A stretch of 64,000 bases of DNA, taken from Gammaproteobacteria bacterium (GTDB lineage: Bacteria; Pseudomonadota; Gammaproteobacteria; Pseudomonadales; Pseudohongiellaceae). The stretch's first letter is position 1, and the number at the start of each line of letters is the position of its first letter. The stretch covers positions 31,163-95,162 of the forward strand of contig JAPPOG010000061.1 of NCBI GenBank assembly GCA_028818225.1, written 5' to 3'. Shown here piece by piece: positions 57,742-64,000 of this stretch. Made by a program: the position numbers and the translations under genes. The notes under the pieces were generated by a model that did no database searches, had not been told where the DNA came from, and worked only from the letters and a program-made list of their open reading frames with translations.

Positions 57742-59586
57742 ATGGTTGAAATAATTGCGCCACAATCAAGTCTGAAAGCATTGATCGCCAAGGGCAAGGA
57801 ACAGACGTACCTCACCTATGCGGAGGTTAACGATCACCTGCCGGAATCAATTTCCGATCCAGATCAAGTCGAAGACATTATTCAAATGATAAATGACATG
57901 GGCATCAAGGTGTTTGAAGCAGCACCCGATGCCGATTCATTACTGCTAAACGAAGATGATAGTGATAACGGCGCTGACGAGGTTGCCGCGGCGGAAGCTG
58001 CTGCCGCTCTTGCCGCCGTTGAAAATGAAGCGGGTCGAACCACTGACCCGGTGCGCATGTATATGCGTGAAATGGGTACCGTAGAACTGTTAACGCGCGA
58101 AGGCGAGATTGTTATTGCAAAGCGCATCGAAGAGGGCCTGCGCGAACTGATGAAGGCGATGGCCTACTTCCCGGGCACTGTCGAGCATGTTCTTAACGAG
58201 TATGCATTAATCGATACGGAAGAGCGCCGCCTGAACGAAATCATTACAGGTTATCTCGATACTTCAGACGATGTGATCCCACCTAGCCCTGAAATAACAG
58301 CCCAGGAGTCTGAAGAAGCTGATGACGACGTCGATGATGATAGCGATGGCGATGACGACGAAGAAGCCAATGTTGGTCCAGACCCGGAAGAAGCGAAGAT
58401 TCGCTTCACCGAATTACGAGTGCAATACGAGCGCACCAGTTCAATGGTTGGTCGACGTGGACGGCAGGATGCCAAGGCAAAAGCCGAGCTGGAAAAACTT
58501 GGTGAACTGTTTAAGTGCTTCAAACTCACACCCCGTCAGTTTGATCCACTGCTAAGCCACATTCGTGCGGTGCTCACCCGGTTGCGTCGTCATGAGAAAA
58601 CAATCATGAGCCTGGCAGTACGCAGTGCCAAAATGCCGCGGAAGACCTTTATCGAATCATTTCCTGGTAATGAAATTAATGAGAAATGGATCGACCAGCA
58701 CATCAAGGCCAAAGAAGCTTACTCCGAGCTATTGGTTAATGTTAAGACTGAAGTGCTGCGAGCCCAAAAGAAGATTCGCTTACTGCAGGAAGAAACCGGC
58801 CTAACCGTTACTGAAATCAAAGACATCAATCGACAGATGTCTATTGGCGAAGCGAAATCCCGCCGCGCCAAGAAGGAAATGGTAGAGGCTAACCTGCGAC
58901 TGGTAATTTCTATCGCCAAGAAATACACCAACCGCGGCTTGCAGTTCCTGGACCTTATCCAGGAAGGAAACATCGGCCTGATGAAAGCGGTGGACAAGTT
59001 CGAATATCGCCGTGGTTATAAGTTCTCGACTTATGCTACCTGGTGGATTCGTCAGGCGATCACGCGATCTATTGCAGACCAGGCTCGAACCATTCGTATT
59101 CCGGTGCATATGATTGAGACAATCAACAAGCTGAACCGCATCTCGCGCCAGATGGTTCATGAGAAAGGACGCGAACCGACACCGGAAGAATTGGGCGAAC
59201 GCATGGATATGTCGGAAGACAAAGTCCGCCGAGTCCTCAAAATTGCCAAAGAGCCAATCTCTATGGAGACTCCTATCGGTGATGATGAAGATTCACATCT
59301 GGGGGATTTTATTGAAGATGCCACCGTCGACTCACCGGTAGATTCATCTATCGATGAAGGTCTGCGGGAAGCGACCAAGGATGTGCTTGGTTCGCTAACA
59401 GCAAGGGAAGCAAAAGTACTGCGTATGCGATTTGGTATCGACATGAACACTGATCATACCCTCGAGGAAGTGGGTAAGCAGTTTGACGTTACCCGAGAGC
59501 GAATACGGCAGATCGAAGCGAAAGCCTTGCGCAAGCTGCGACATCCTACGCGCTCCGATCACCTCCGCTCGTTCTTGGACGAGTAG
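57742..59586 (+). CDS. rpoD: RNA polymerase sigma factor RpoD (sigma-70)
   Basis: The housekeeping sigma factor, 614 residues. Region 1.1 covers the first 80 residues ([21 protein letters not shown]), region 1.2 [21 protein letters not shown], and then comes a non-conserved region with a run of Asp/Glu near 190-215. Regions 2.1-2.4 ([40 protein letters not shown]), region 3 ([14 protein letters not shown]) and region 4 with [20 protein letters not shown] recognising the -35 element complete the protein. Last gene of the rpsU-yqeY-dnaG-rpoD series. Confidence 0.98.
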   Translation: MVEIIAPQSSLKALIAKGKEQTYLTYAEVNDHLPESISDPDQVEDIIQMINDMGIKVFEAAPDADSLLLNEDDSDNGADEVAAAEAAAALAAVENEAGRTTDPVRMYMREMGTVELLTREGEIVIAKRIEEGLRELMKAMAYFPGTVEHVLNEYALIDTEERRLNEIITGYLDTSDDVIPPSPEITAQESEEADDDVDDDSDGDDDEEANVGPDPEEAKIRFTELRVQYERTSSMVGRRGRQDAKAKAELEKLGELFKCFKLTPRQFDPLLSHIRAVLTRLRRHEKTIMSLAVRSAKMPRKTFIESFPGNEINEKWIDQHIKAKEAYSELLVNVKTEVLRAQKKIRLLQEETGLTVTEIKDINRQMSIGEAKSRRAKKEMVEANLRLVISIAKKYTNRGLQFLDLIQEGNIGLMKAVDKFEYRRGYKFSTYATWWIRQAITRSIADQARTIRIPVHMIETINKLNRISRQMVHEKGREPTPEELGERMDMSEDKVRRVLKIAKEPISMETPIGDDEDSHLGDFIEDATVDSPVDSSIDEGLREATKDVLGSLTAREAKVLRMRFGIDMNTDHTLEEVGKQFDVTRERIRQIEAKALRKLRHPTRSDHLRSFLDE

Positions 59587-59610
59587 TAAAAGCTCCTCGA
59601 AGGGCTTTAA

Positions 59611-59722
59611 GCAGAGCTAGCTGCTTGAAGATGAGGCGTAAGTAATTTTTGACGATGGATTGTACTGAAGTACATGACTGGGGATTCAAATTGTTTACAA
59701 CAAAATATTCGAGTAGCTAGCG
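59611..59722. repeat. Hairpin-forming repeat, copy 1
   Basis: It shares the core GCTTGAAGATGAGGC ... GTACTGAAGTACATGACTG with the copy at 59801-59926. The left arm GAGCTAGCTGCTT (59614-59626) and right arm GAGTAGCTAGCG (59711-59722) can pair over AGCTAGC/GCTAGCT, enclosing an inner palindrome GTACTGAAGTAC (59662-59673). Similar elements are found by memory in tRNA- or rRNA-adjacent spaces of marine gammaproteobacteria. Confidence 0.65.
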
Positions 59723-59735
59723 AAGATTAAAGCAA

Positions 59736-59767
59736 GGGGCGCTAAAAAATGCGCCCTTTGTTGTTTT
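59736..59767 (+). terminator. Intrinsic terminator after rpoD
   Basis: GGGCGC (59737-59742) pairs with GCGCCC (59751-59756) around an 8-base A-rich loop and is followed by TTTGTTGTTTT. It lies 150 bases after the rpoD stop, beyond repeat copy 1. Confidence 0.85.
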
Positions 59768-59800
59768 CGGGACGAGAAATATAGAAATCCTGAAAGCATA

Positions 59801-59926
59801 ACTTAGACGCAGCCATGTGCTTGTAGACGAGGCAAAATTTTCGGAAATGAGGGAGTGTACATAAAAGTTCATGACTGAAATTGCGAGAAATTTTAACGAA
59901 GTCTACGAGTGCAGGACGCAGACTAA
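59801..59926. repeat. Hairpin-forming repeat, copy 2
   Basis: Second copy of the element at 59611: GCTTGTAGACGAGGC and GAGTGTACATAAAAGTTCATGACTG match copy 1 segments in order and spacing. Its ends form a long imperfect inverted repeat, with TGTGCTTGTAGAC (59816-59828) facing GTCTACGAGTGCA (59901-59913). It ends at the first base of the tRNA, so it lies in the tRNA promoter/leader space. Confidence 0.65.
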
Positions 59927-60003
59927 GGGCCTATAGCTCAGTTGGTTAGAGCGCCGGACTCATAATCCGTCGGTCCCAGGTTCGAGTCCTGGTGGGCCCA
60001 CCA
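59927..60003 (+). tRNA. tRNA with CAU anticodon, probably tRNA-Ile2
   Basis: A 77-base cloverleaf with encoded CCA: acceptor GGGCCTA/TGGGCCC, D-stem GCTC/GAGC, anticodon loop CTCATAA, T-arm CCAGG-TTCGAGT-CCTGG. The C4-G69 and C5-G68 pairs and the similarity of the 5' half to tRNA-Ile favour Ile2, whose C34 becomes lysidine by TilS and reads AUA. Elongator Met is the alternative. One mismatch is present at 27-43. An integrase gene begins 230 bases downstream, so the 3' end is a likely integration site. Confidence 0.9.
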
Positions 60004-60173
60004 ACTAAATCAATAAGTTACACCTCCCTCGCAGTCACCTCCCCACGGGCGTGGACCAAATTTGTACCATTTCCCTCGTGGGAAATTCGCTCTAGAGTCC
60101 TTGCCTTTGGAAAATAACCTCATTATGTTTGACCCAAGTGGCAAGCAGTAACATGGTTCCACTCTAAACAAAT

Positions 60174-60239
60174 AGCCATGCGTTTAAACCTAATCGAGTT
60201 AGCGGCGACTACCGCCGCAGGGTTACGCATCGCATGGCT
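60174..60239 (+). promoter_or_regulatory. Inverted repeat enclosing the integrase start codon
   Basis: Perfect 9-base arms AGCCATGCG (60174-60182) and CGCATGGCT (60231-60239) flank a second hairpin GCGGCG/CGCCGC (60202-60207 with 60213-60218). The right arm contains the integrase ATG. As RNA it could hide the start; as DNA it could be a recombinase or regulator site. Function is inferred. Confidence 0.5.
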
Positions 60240-61298
60240 ACTTTCGACAAACGCACTTCCCCCCGCACCGGCAAGGTTACCTGGCGTGTTCGCATTAGGC
60301 GAACCAACCTTCCTGATATAACCAAGTCATTCTCGAATAAATCAGAAGCGAAGCAATGGGCCTTCTCAACCGAAGCTGCGCTGATTGAAGGCAGACTGAA
60401 TAACGGTGCGGCTTTCAAAAAACATCGGGTAAATGATGTCTTTGATTTGTACGAAGACGACATCGTCAGACGACTTAAGGATCCATACAACCGCATCGCG
60501 CATCTTAAGTTTTGGCGAGCTGAGATAGGCAGCACCCTCCTCCATGAGCTTTCGTCCTATGAAGTTCGAACAGCACGCGAGAAATTAAGGGACACCAAAT
60601 CAGATTCGACGACAAACCGCTACTTGGCCTCTCTCAGCGCGGCATTAGGCTTCGCAATTACTGAGCTGGACTGGATCGATAAGAATCCCACTCTCAAGGT
60701 GAAGAAGCTGAAAGAGCCACGCGGGCGAACGCGATTCCTAAGTGATTCCGAGCGGGAGAAATTACTTCAAGCAAGTACTTCGCTACCAAAATATCCTGAG
60801 ATACAAGTCATTATTCTGATCGCACTCACCACCGGCATGCGCCGTGGCGAAATCCTGAACCTGCGCTGGTCTGACTGCGATTTTAAATTGCGCAGACTGA
60901 TCATTCGGGACTCAAAGAATGGCGAGAGCCGCTCTGTTCCCTTGGCCGACGTCACTCTGAATTCTCTTCACAATTGGGGCAAAGTCCGACCGCTTGATGC
61001 CAACGCGTTGGTCTTCCCCTCCCACGTGAGCGCGAGCCCGTCACACCTTCTTGAGATTGATCATGCTTGGCAGCTAATCAGGACAAAAGCCGGCCTAAAA
61101 AATTTCAGATTCCACGATCTTAGACATACCGCGGCGAGTTACCTTGCCATGAGTGGCGCGGGACTCAGAGAGATCGGAGACATTTTGGGTCATAAGTCGA
61201 TCTCAATGACCAAGCGTTACAGCCATCTGACCGAAGATCACAAACATCGCACTGTCTCGAAAATGGTGGACGCAATGTTTGGGGAGAATTACTCATGA
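60234..61298 (+). CDS. int: Tyrosine recombinase (phage/island integrase)
   Basis: A 354-residue integrase. The N-terminal arm-binding part (1-60; RTGKVTWRVRIRR) is followed by a SAM-like core-binding domain (about 70-165), and the catalytic domain carries all expected residues: Arg in TTGMRRGEILNLRW, the Lys region RDSKNGESRSVPL, HDLRHTAASYLA (H-x-x-R), GHKSISMTKRY (His and Tyr nucleophile). Located 230 bases after the tRNA 3' end and reading away from it, the usual place for an island integrase. ATG 60234 lies inside an inverted repeat. Confidence 0.94.
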   Translation: MATFDKRTSPRTGKVTWRVRIRRTNLPDITKSFSNKSEAKQWAFSTEAALIEGRLNNGAAFKKHRVNDVFDLYEDDIVRRLKDPYNRIAHLKFWRAEIGSTLLHELSSYEVRTAREKLRDTKSDSTTNRYLASLSAALGFAITELDWIDKNPTLKVKKLKEPRGRTRFLSDSEREKLLQASTSLPKYPEIQVIILIALTTGMRRGEILNLRWSDCDFKLRRLIIRDSKNGESRSVPLADVTLNSLHNWGKVRPLDANALVFPSHVSASPSHLLEIDHAWQLIRTKAGLKNFRFHDLRHTAASYLAMSGAGLREIGDILGHKSISMTKRYSHLTEDHKHRTVSKMVDAMFGENYS

Positions 61299-61355
61299 AT
61301 CAATCCGAATCTTTGAAGTCGGAATCTCCATTCACAACCATCCAACAATTTTCAA

Positions 61356-61628
61356 TTGAGTCGATCGCTTTCAGCTGATATTGGCCAATACATCGAGAAA
61401 CATGGTGCTCAGTTCAATTCACAGATTCAACTACGGAAAAGTCGAGAGCTCCACGATAGAATTATCTTCATTGATAATGATTCAGCGTGGATAATGGGTG
61501 GTTCTATTAAAGATGCAGGCAAAAAAACCACCTACTTGATTCCACTACACACTGAATTAGCTCAAGCTAAGAAACAAATCTATGACGAAATTTGGAATCG
61601 GGCAAGTGAGCAACAGATTCCCACTTAA
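61356..61628 (+). pseudogene. Remnant with phospholipase-D-like C-terminal motif
   Basis: A 90-codon frame opening at TTG 61356 carries LHDRIIFIDNDSAWIMGGSI then KDAGKK, the pattern of the H-x-[RK]...G-S-x-K-D-x-G-K-K segment in PLD-like/putative nuclease proteins of mobile elements. Normally this is the C-terminal part of a much longer protein. No N-terminal domain is present. An ATG overlapping the integrase stop (61295, ATGA) starts a 27-codon frame in another register, which stops just after this one opens, so a frameshift or deletion is likely. I treat it as a broken gene; a short functional protein is possible. Confidence 0.5.
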
Positions 61629-61701
61629 CAAGCGTCAGCAGCTTTAATACCCGATATCTAACTAATACTCCCGCATACAATCGCTGATCGCAGAGCCCAC
61701 A

Positions 61702-62283
61702 TTAAATCCCAACCAATTCCACAGCATTCTTAAGCTTGTCCACGGACATGTCGATGTATTTCTGAGTAACCGACATTGACGAATGCCTGGCGAGTTCTTG
61801 GATCACGCGTACTGACACGCCCTTTTCGCTGAGATTGGTAATAAAGCTGCGCCTTCCGCTGTGACTTGAGGCATTCTCAATATGCGCCTCTTGATATAAA
61901 AATCGGAATAGATTTTGGATAGTCTGCGAGCTGAAGCCTTTGCGAGTCTTCTGTGATCGGAGCAGATGCCCTTCCCTATTATTCAGCAAATGCTTGTTTT
62001 TGATTATGTATTGGCGTACTTCCTTACATAGCGCCTCACTGACTACTACTTGTTGGTCCGAATTGCCCTTAGTCTGGAACGATTTCAAGTAGATTGTGTC
62101 TTTAACGTCACCGGCTTCACTAATTACATCTTTGATTCTAAGCTGTGCAATTTCACAGGCTCGTAACCCAGCCATGAATGACAGTAATACAATCAGCCTA
62201 TTCCTTTCTTTGTGCCTCGTGAACTGTACTATCTTGAGCAATCTCTTCAGTTCGTCCTGATTCAGTACTTTTGCCTGTTTCAT
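61702..62283 (-). CDS. Tyrosine recombinase consisting of catalytic domain only
   Basis: A 193-residue XerC/XerD-type recombinase without the N-terminal core-binding domain. Catalytic residues visible: Arg in MAGLRACEIAQLR, Lys near SFQTKGN, SSHSGRRSFI (H-x-x-R), ARHSSMSVTQKY (His and Tyr). The ATG is preceded by GGAGACAGAAG, a good ribosome-binding site. A 62-codon frame (62198-62386) overlaps its start. It may need a partner for DNA binding or be a truncated relic. Opposite in orientation to int. Confidence 0.82.
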   Translation of the reverse strand: MKQAKVLNQDELKRLLKIVQFTRHKERNRLIVLLSFMAGLRACEIAQLRIKDVISEAGDVKDTIYLKSFQTKGNSDQQVVVSEALCKEVRQYIIKNKHLLNNREGHLLRSQKTRKGFSSQTIQNLFRFLYQEAHIENASSHSGRRSFITNLSEKGVSVRVIQELARHSSMSVTQKYIDMSVDKLKNAVELVGI

Positions 62284-62386
62284 CTTCTGTCTCCGGTTCT
62301 TGGCCGATGAGTGGACTGATGACGACTTTCCGTACGAGTAGTAATTCTTGTAGTTGCTCCTCTGTCAGTTTCCAGTCTCTGTTCAT
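62198..62386 (-). CDS. Small overlapping frame upstream of the short recombinase
   Basis: A 62-codon frame beginning MNRDWKLTEEQLQELLLVRK, with a helical first half and a Glu/Thr-rich second half. It overlaps the recombinase by 86 bases in another frame. AAGG is only 2 bases from the ATG, so initiation would be weak. It may be a separate coupled peptide, or the former N-terminus of the recombinase separated by a frameshift. I do not recognise it. Confidence 0.35.
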   Translation of the reverse strand: MNRDWKLTEEQLQELLLVRKVVISPLIGQEPETEDETGKSTESGRTEEIAQDSTVHEAQRKE

Positions 62387-62701
62387 CGCCTTCTAATAAT
62401 GTGTGCTTCTGTTAGCAACAATACTAGTTTCAAACTTTTCAAATTCCTACTGATTCCAAGACTGATTGTTATGTATTGTTTTAACTGGCTTCACACGGGT
62501 ATCGTGTGGAGTTGTGTATTTCCAAACATTATTTCCCTTTGCGGATAATGGCTATAGATAAGTAGACATTACTTTCCCCCGCGAATTGCTTAGAACGCGT
62601 CACAGAGAATCCAATTGGGCAAAACTAAAGAATTAGTTGCGCTTAAAACATTAAGAATGGGCAAATAAGGTAAATACTATTAATAGTAGAAAGGAGAACC
62701 A
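62387..62701. other. Intergenic stretch in the island
   Basis: These 315 bases have no convincing gene. They contain a perfect CACACG-GGTAT-CGTGTG hairpin at about 62495-62511 and, at the right end, the palindrome and ribosome-binding site of the next gene. Confidence 0.5.
62675..62688. promoter_or_regulatory. Perfect 14-bp palindrome at the promoter of the 114-residue gene
   Basis: TACTATTAATAGTA is fully self-complementary. Its left half, TACTAT, can serve as a -10 element with TTAAGA (62651-62656) as a -35 at 18-base spacing. It ends 13 bases before the ATG, next to AAGGAG. The layout suggests a repressor site, possibly autoregulation. Confidence 0.5.
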
Positions 62702-63046
62702 ATGAGGCTCTATGAAATATATTCAATCCCAGATCCAACGAGAATCATTCATGCGTTAGGGATTTCATGCCAACCAAACCACGATTTTCGAGTTGGCCCA
62801 TTGCCACAAACGGATATAGAAAAGAAGCTCGGGAATATGGAGAAAGAAATTGAGCGGGATCACACCAAACGAGACATATATGTCCCAAATCACATGCGGA
62901 ATGAGTACTTTGATGATGAATATGAAGAGCTACTTGATGATGAGACTGAAAGTCATTTGTTGGATCGTGATGTGAATCGTACTAGAATGATGCTTCGTGG
63001 CGTAAAGCATCCTCAGTTATCGCATCCAGGTAAGCGTCCTAAGTAG
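62702..63046 (+). CDS. Hypothetical 114-residue protein with acidic centre
   Basis: Not recognised. Begins MRLYEIYSIPDPTRIIHALG; residues about 40-65 are highly charged (EKKLGNMEKEIERDHTKRDI), 68-90 very acidic (EYFDDEYEELLDDETE), and the tail basic (RDVNRTRMMLRGVKHP). No signal peptide or membrane segment. Strong AAGGAG ribosome-binding site 5 bases before ATG and a palindromic operator candidate upstream support it as a real, regulated gene. It lies in the island between the short recombinase and a methyltransferase, all separately oriented. Confidence 0.7.
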   Translation: MRLYEIYSIPDPTRIIHALGISCQPNHDFRVGPLPQTDIEKKLGNMEKEIERDHTKRDIYVPNHMRNEYFDDEYEELLDDETESHLLDRDVNRTRMMLRGVKHPQLSHPGKRPK

Positions 63047-63165
63047 ATTTTCTTAACCAAGTAATAAGGAAACTACTTTTCGACAGTCGGCTATGTGCCA
63101 GAAGCGGACATTCGCGCCCTGAATAATTGGAAGGGCGCTGGCCCTGCCCCAGATAGATTTTTTAG

Positions 63166-63813
63166 TTATGGATCTTGCGGCTTCTTTGCTACCACAAAGT
63201 AGCTCGAAGCATCTTTAAACAATTCCTCGGATTCGATCGTGTGGAAATTCCCATTGCCAACCAATTCGTCAATATCAGCGCTTTTGAGTCTTCTTATTGG
63301 AATCGGAATAATTCCAAACGTACAGAGAATTCGCACTAACTGAATCTGAATACTCACTAGAAATGACATCTTCTGTCCTAAACAAGGTGTTACAGATATA
63401 AATAGCCCTTCGGGTTTTAACAATTCCCATATCCTTTGCACCACATCTTTTGGGTTTGGTACTGTATGCAGCATATTAAAGGCAAGGATCACATCAAATG
63501 ATCCCTGCTCGAATTTATTATCGAAAATTTCCGCCTTTTCAAAATTTACGTTTTCAATTTTGCCTGCTAGTGCTTTCTTATTAGCCAATTCAATCATTTT
63601 GGACGAGATGTCAATTCCGTGAACGCTGCTCACATATTTAGCAAATTCACAAGATGCTGTACCAGTGCCACACCCATAGTCCAATACAATATCATTCTCT
63701 ATAAGATGTCTTACTGCGTTTTCCCTGGACTTTACATGTATATATTCAAATCGCTCCTCTGTCTTGTCATAGTCCTTGGAGGCTTTATCCCAAAAATCTT
63801 CCGAATTACTCAA
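63166..63813 (-). CDS. Class I SAM-dependent methyltransferase
   Basis: A 215-residue methyltransferase with motif I IVLDYGCGTGTASCEFA, motif II VHGIDISSKMIELA, and motif IV DVILAFNMLHTVPNPKDVVQ. The N-terminus FWDKASKDYDKTEERFEYIH resembles small-molecule/ubiquinone-type methyltransferases. Start taken as TTG 63813 because AGGAGG precedes it at 8-10 bases. Base composition is more A+T-rich than the core genes, in keeping with an island gene. Substrate unknown. Confidence 0.83.
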   Translation of the reverse strand: MSNSEDFWDKASKDYDKTEERFEYIHVKSRENAVRHLIENDIVLDYGCGTGTASCEFAKYVSSVHGIDISSKMIELANKKALAGKIENVNFEKAEIFDNKFEQGSFDVILAFNMLHTVPNPKDVVQRIWELLKPEGLFISVTPCLGQKMSFLVSIQIQLVRILCTFGIIPIPIRRLKSADIDELVGNGNFHTIESEELFKDASSYFVVAKKPQDP

Positions 63814-64000
63814 TTGCTATAAATCCTCCTTAGAAACATTACATTAAAACTAATCACATGCGCATATTGGCAGGCAAGGTGCGCATTCTCGCTTTAAACT
63901 TATCCACACCAGTATTTCACTGAATTAACGGATTTTCCAGTTGTGTGACCTAGCCTGAAATTCCTGGTCCAGATCGAAAGTGGTAAAAAGCCAATATAGG
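63814..64000. other. Upstream space of the methyltransferase at the window edge
   Basis: The AGGAGG ribosome-binding site of the methyltransferase lies at about 63824-63829. Nothing else recognisable is seen up to the end of the window. Confidence 0.4.

Noticed and set aside
61629..64000. Anti-phage defence system in the island
   Set aside because: Methyltransferase, recombinases and a PLD-like remnant are suggestive, but no nuclease-ATPase set, toxin-antitoxin pair or known defence gene is recognisable in the visible part.
1..64000. CRISPR arrays, rRNA genes and complete insertion sequences
   Set aside because: No regularly spaced short repeats, rRNA signatures or transposase genes were seen on either strand.

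Overview
The window is chromosomal DNA of a free-living gammaproteobacterium, most likely a marine Pseudomonadales/Cellvibrionales-type lineage. I infer this from conserved gene order, not from any marker comparison. Two long stretches follow the order known from Pseudomonas and relatives: dsbD-aroQ-accB-accC-prmA-(zinc ribbon/DUF3426)-dusB-fis-purH-purD-coq7, and (osmC)-crp-trpCDG ... trpE-rpe ... djlA-murU-amgK-lptD-surA-pdxA-rsmA-apaG-apaH ... cca ... folK-folB-tsaD-rpsU-yqeY-dnaG-rpoD. Genes are dense, with many 4-base start/stop overlaps and roughly middling G+C.

Layout. 1-5.05 kb: a carbohydrate-uptake locus with a partial sugar-porter MFS gene, a cytoplasmic GH3 glycosidase, a GPH-type sugar:cation symporter behind a perfect LacI-type palindrome, and a sugar-phosphate isomerase/epimerase-like TIM barrel. 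5.05-5.8 kb: an unusual tandem array on the minus strand, holding one intact tRNA-Thr(UGU) and three tRNA-derived, insertion-bearing copies, with near-identical terminators. 5.85-11.4 kb: acyltransferase, fatty-acid-hydroxylase-family enzyme, pgi, a RimB-RimK fusion and a GNAT enzyme. 11.8-14.6 kb: a compact six-gene minus-strand run of small accessory proteins, one of which (GNAT) is broken by an in-frame stop. 14.6-18.2 kb: manC-galU-manB, supplying GDP-mannose, UDP-glucose and sugar phosphates for the envelope. 18.4-20.2 kb: fabA-fabB for unsaturated fatty acid synthesis.

20.2-31.3 kb: the aroQ-accBC-prmA-dusB-fis-purHD-coq7 block. Where dsbD usually sits there is only a stand-alone DsbD N-terminal domain. 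31.3-39.7 kb: methyltransferase, osmC-like gene, crp, split tryptophan genes (trpGDC and rpe-trpE) and a photolyase. 40-42.5 kb: djlA-like gene, murU and amgK (peptidoglycan recycling). 42.7-52.6 kb: lptD-surA-pdxA-rsmA-apaG-apaH-cca-pteridine reductase-GST. 52.6-59.6 kb: folK-folB-tsaD divergent from rpsU-yqeY-dnaG-rpoD (the macromolecular synthesis genes).

59.6-64 kb: after rpoD lie two copies of a hairpin-forming repeat, a CAU-anticodon tRNA (probably Ile2) and the start of an integrated island. The island holds a full tyrosine integrase, a gene remnant with a phospholipase-D-like motif, a second catalytic-domain-only recombinase, an unknown 114-residue acidic protein behind a palindromic operator candidate, and a methyltransferase. 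Its right end lies outside the window. I found no CRISPR array, rRNA or complete insertion sequence. The strongest candidate for something undescribed is the tRNA-Thr array at 5.06-5.79 kb.
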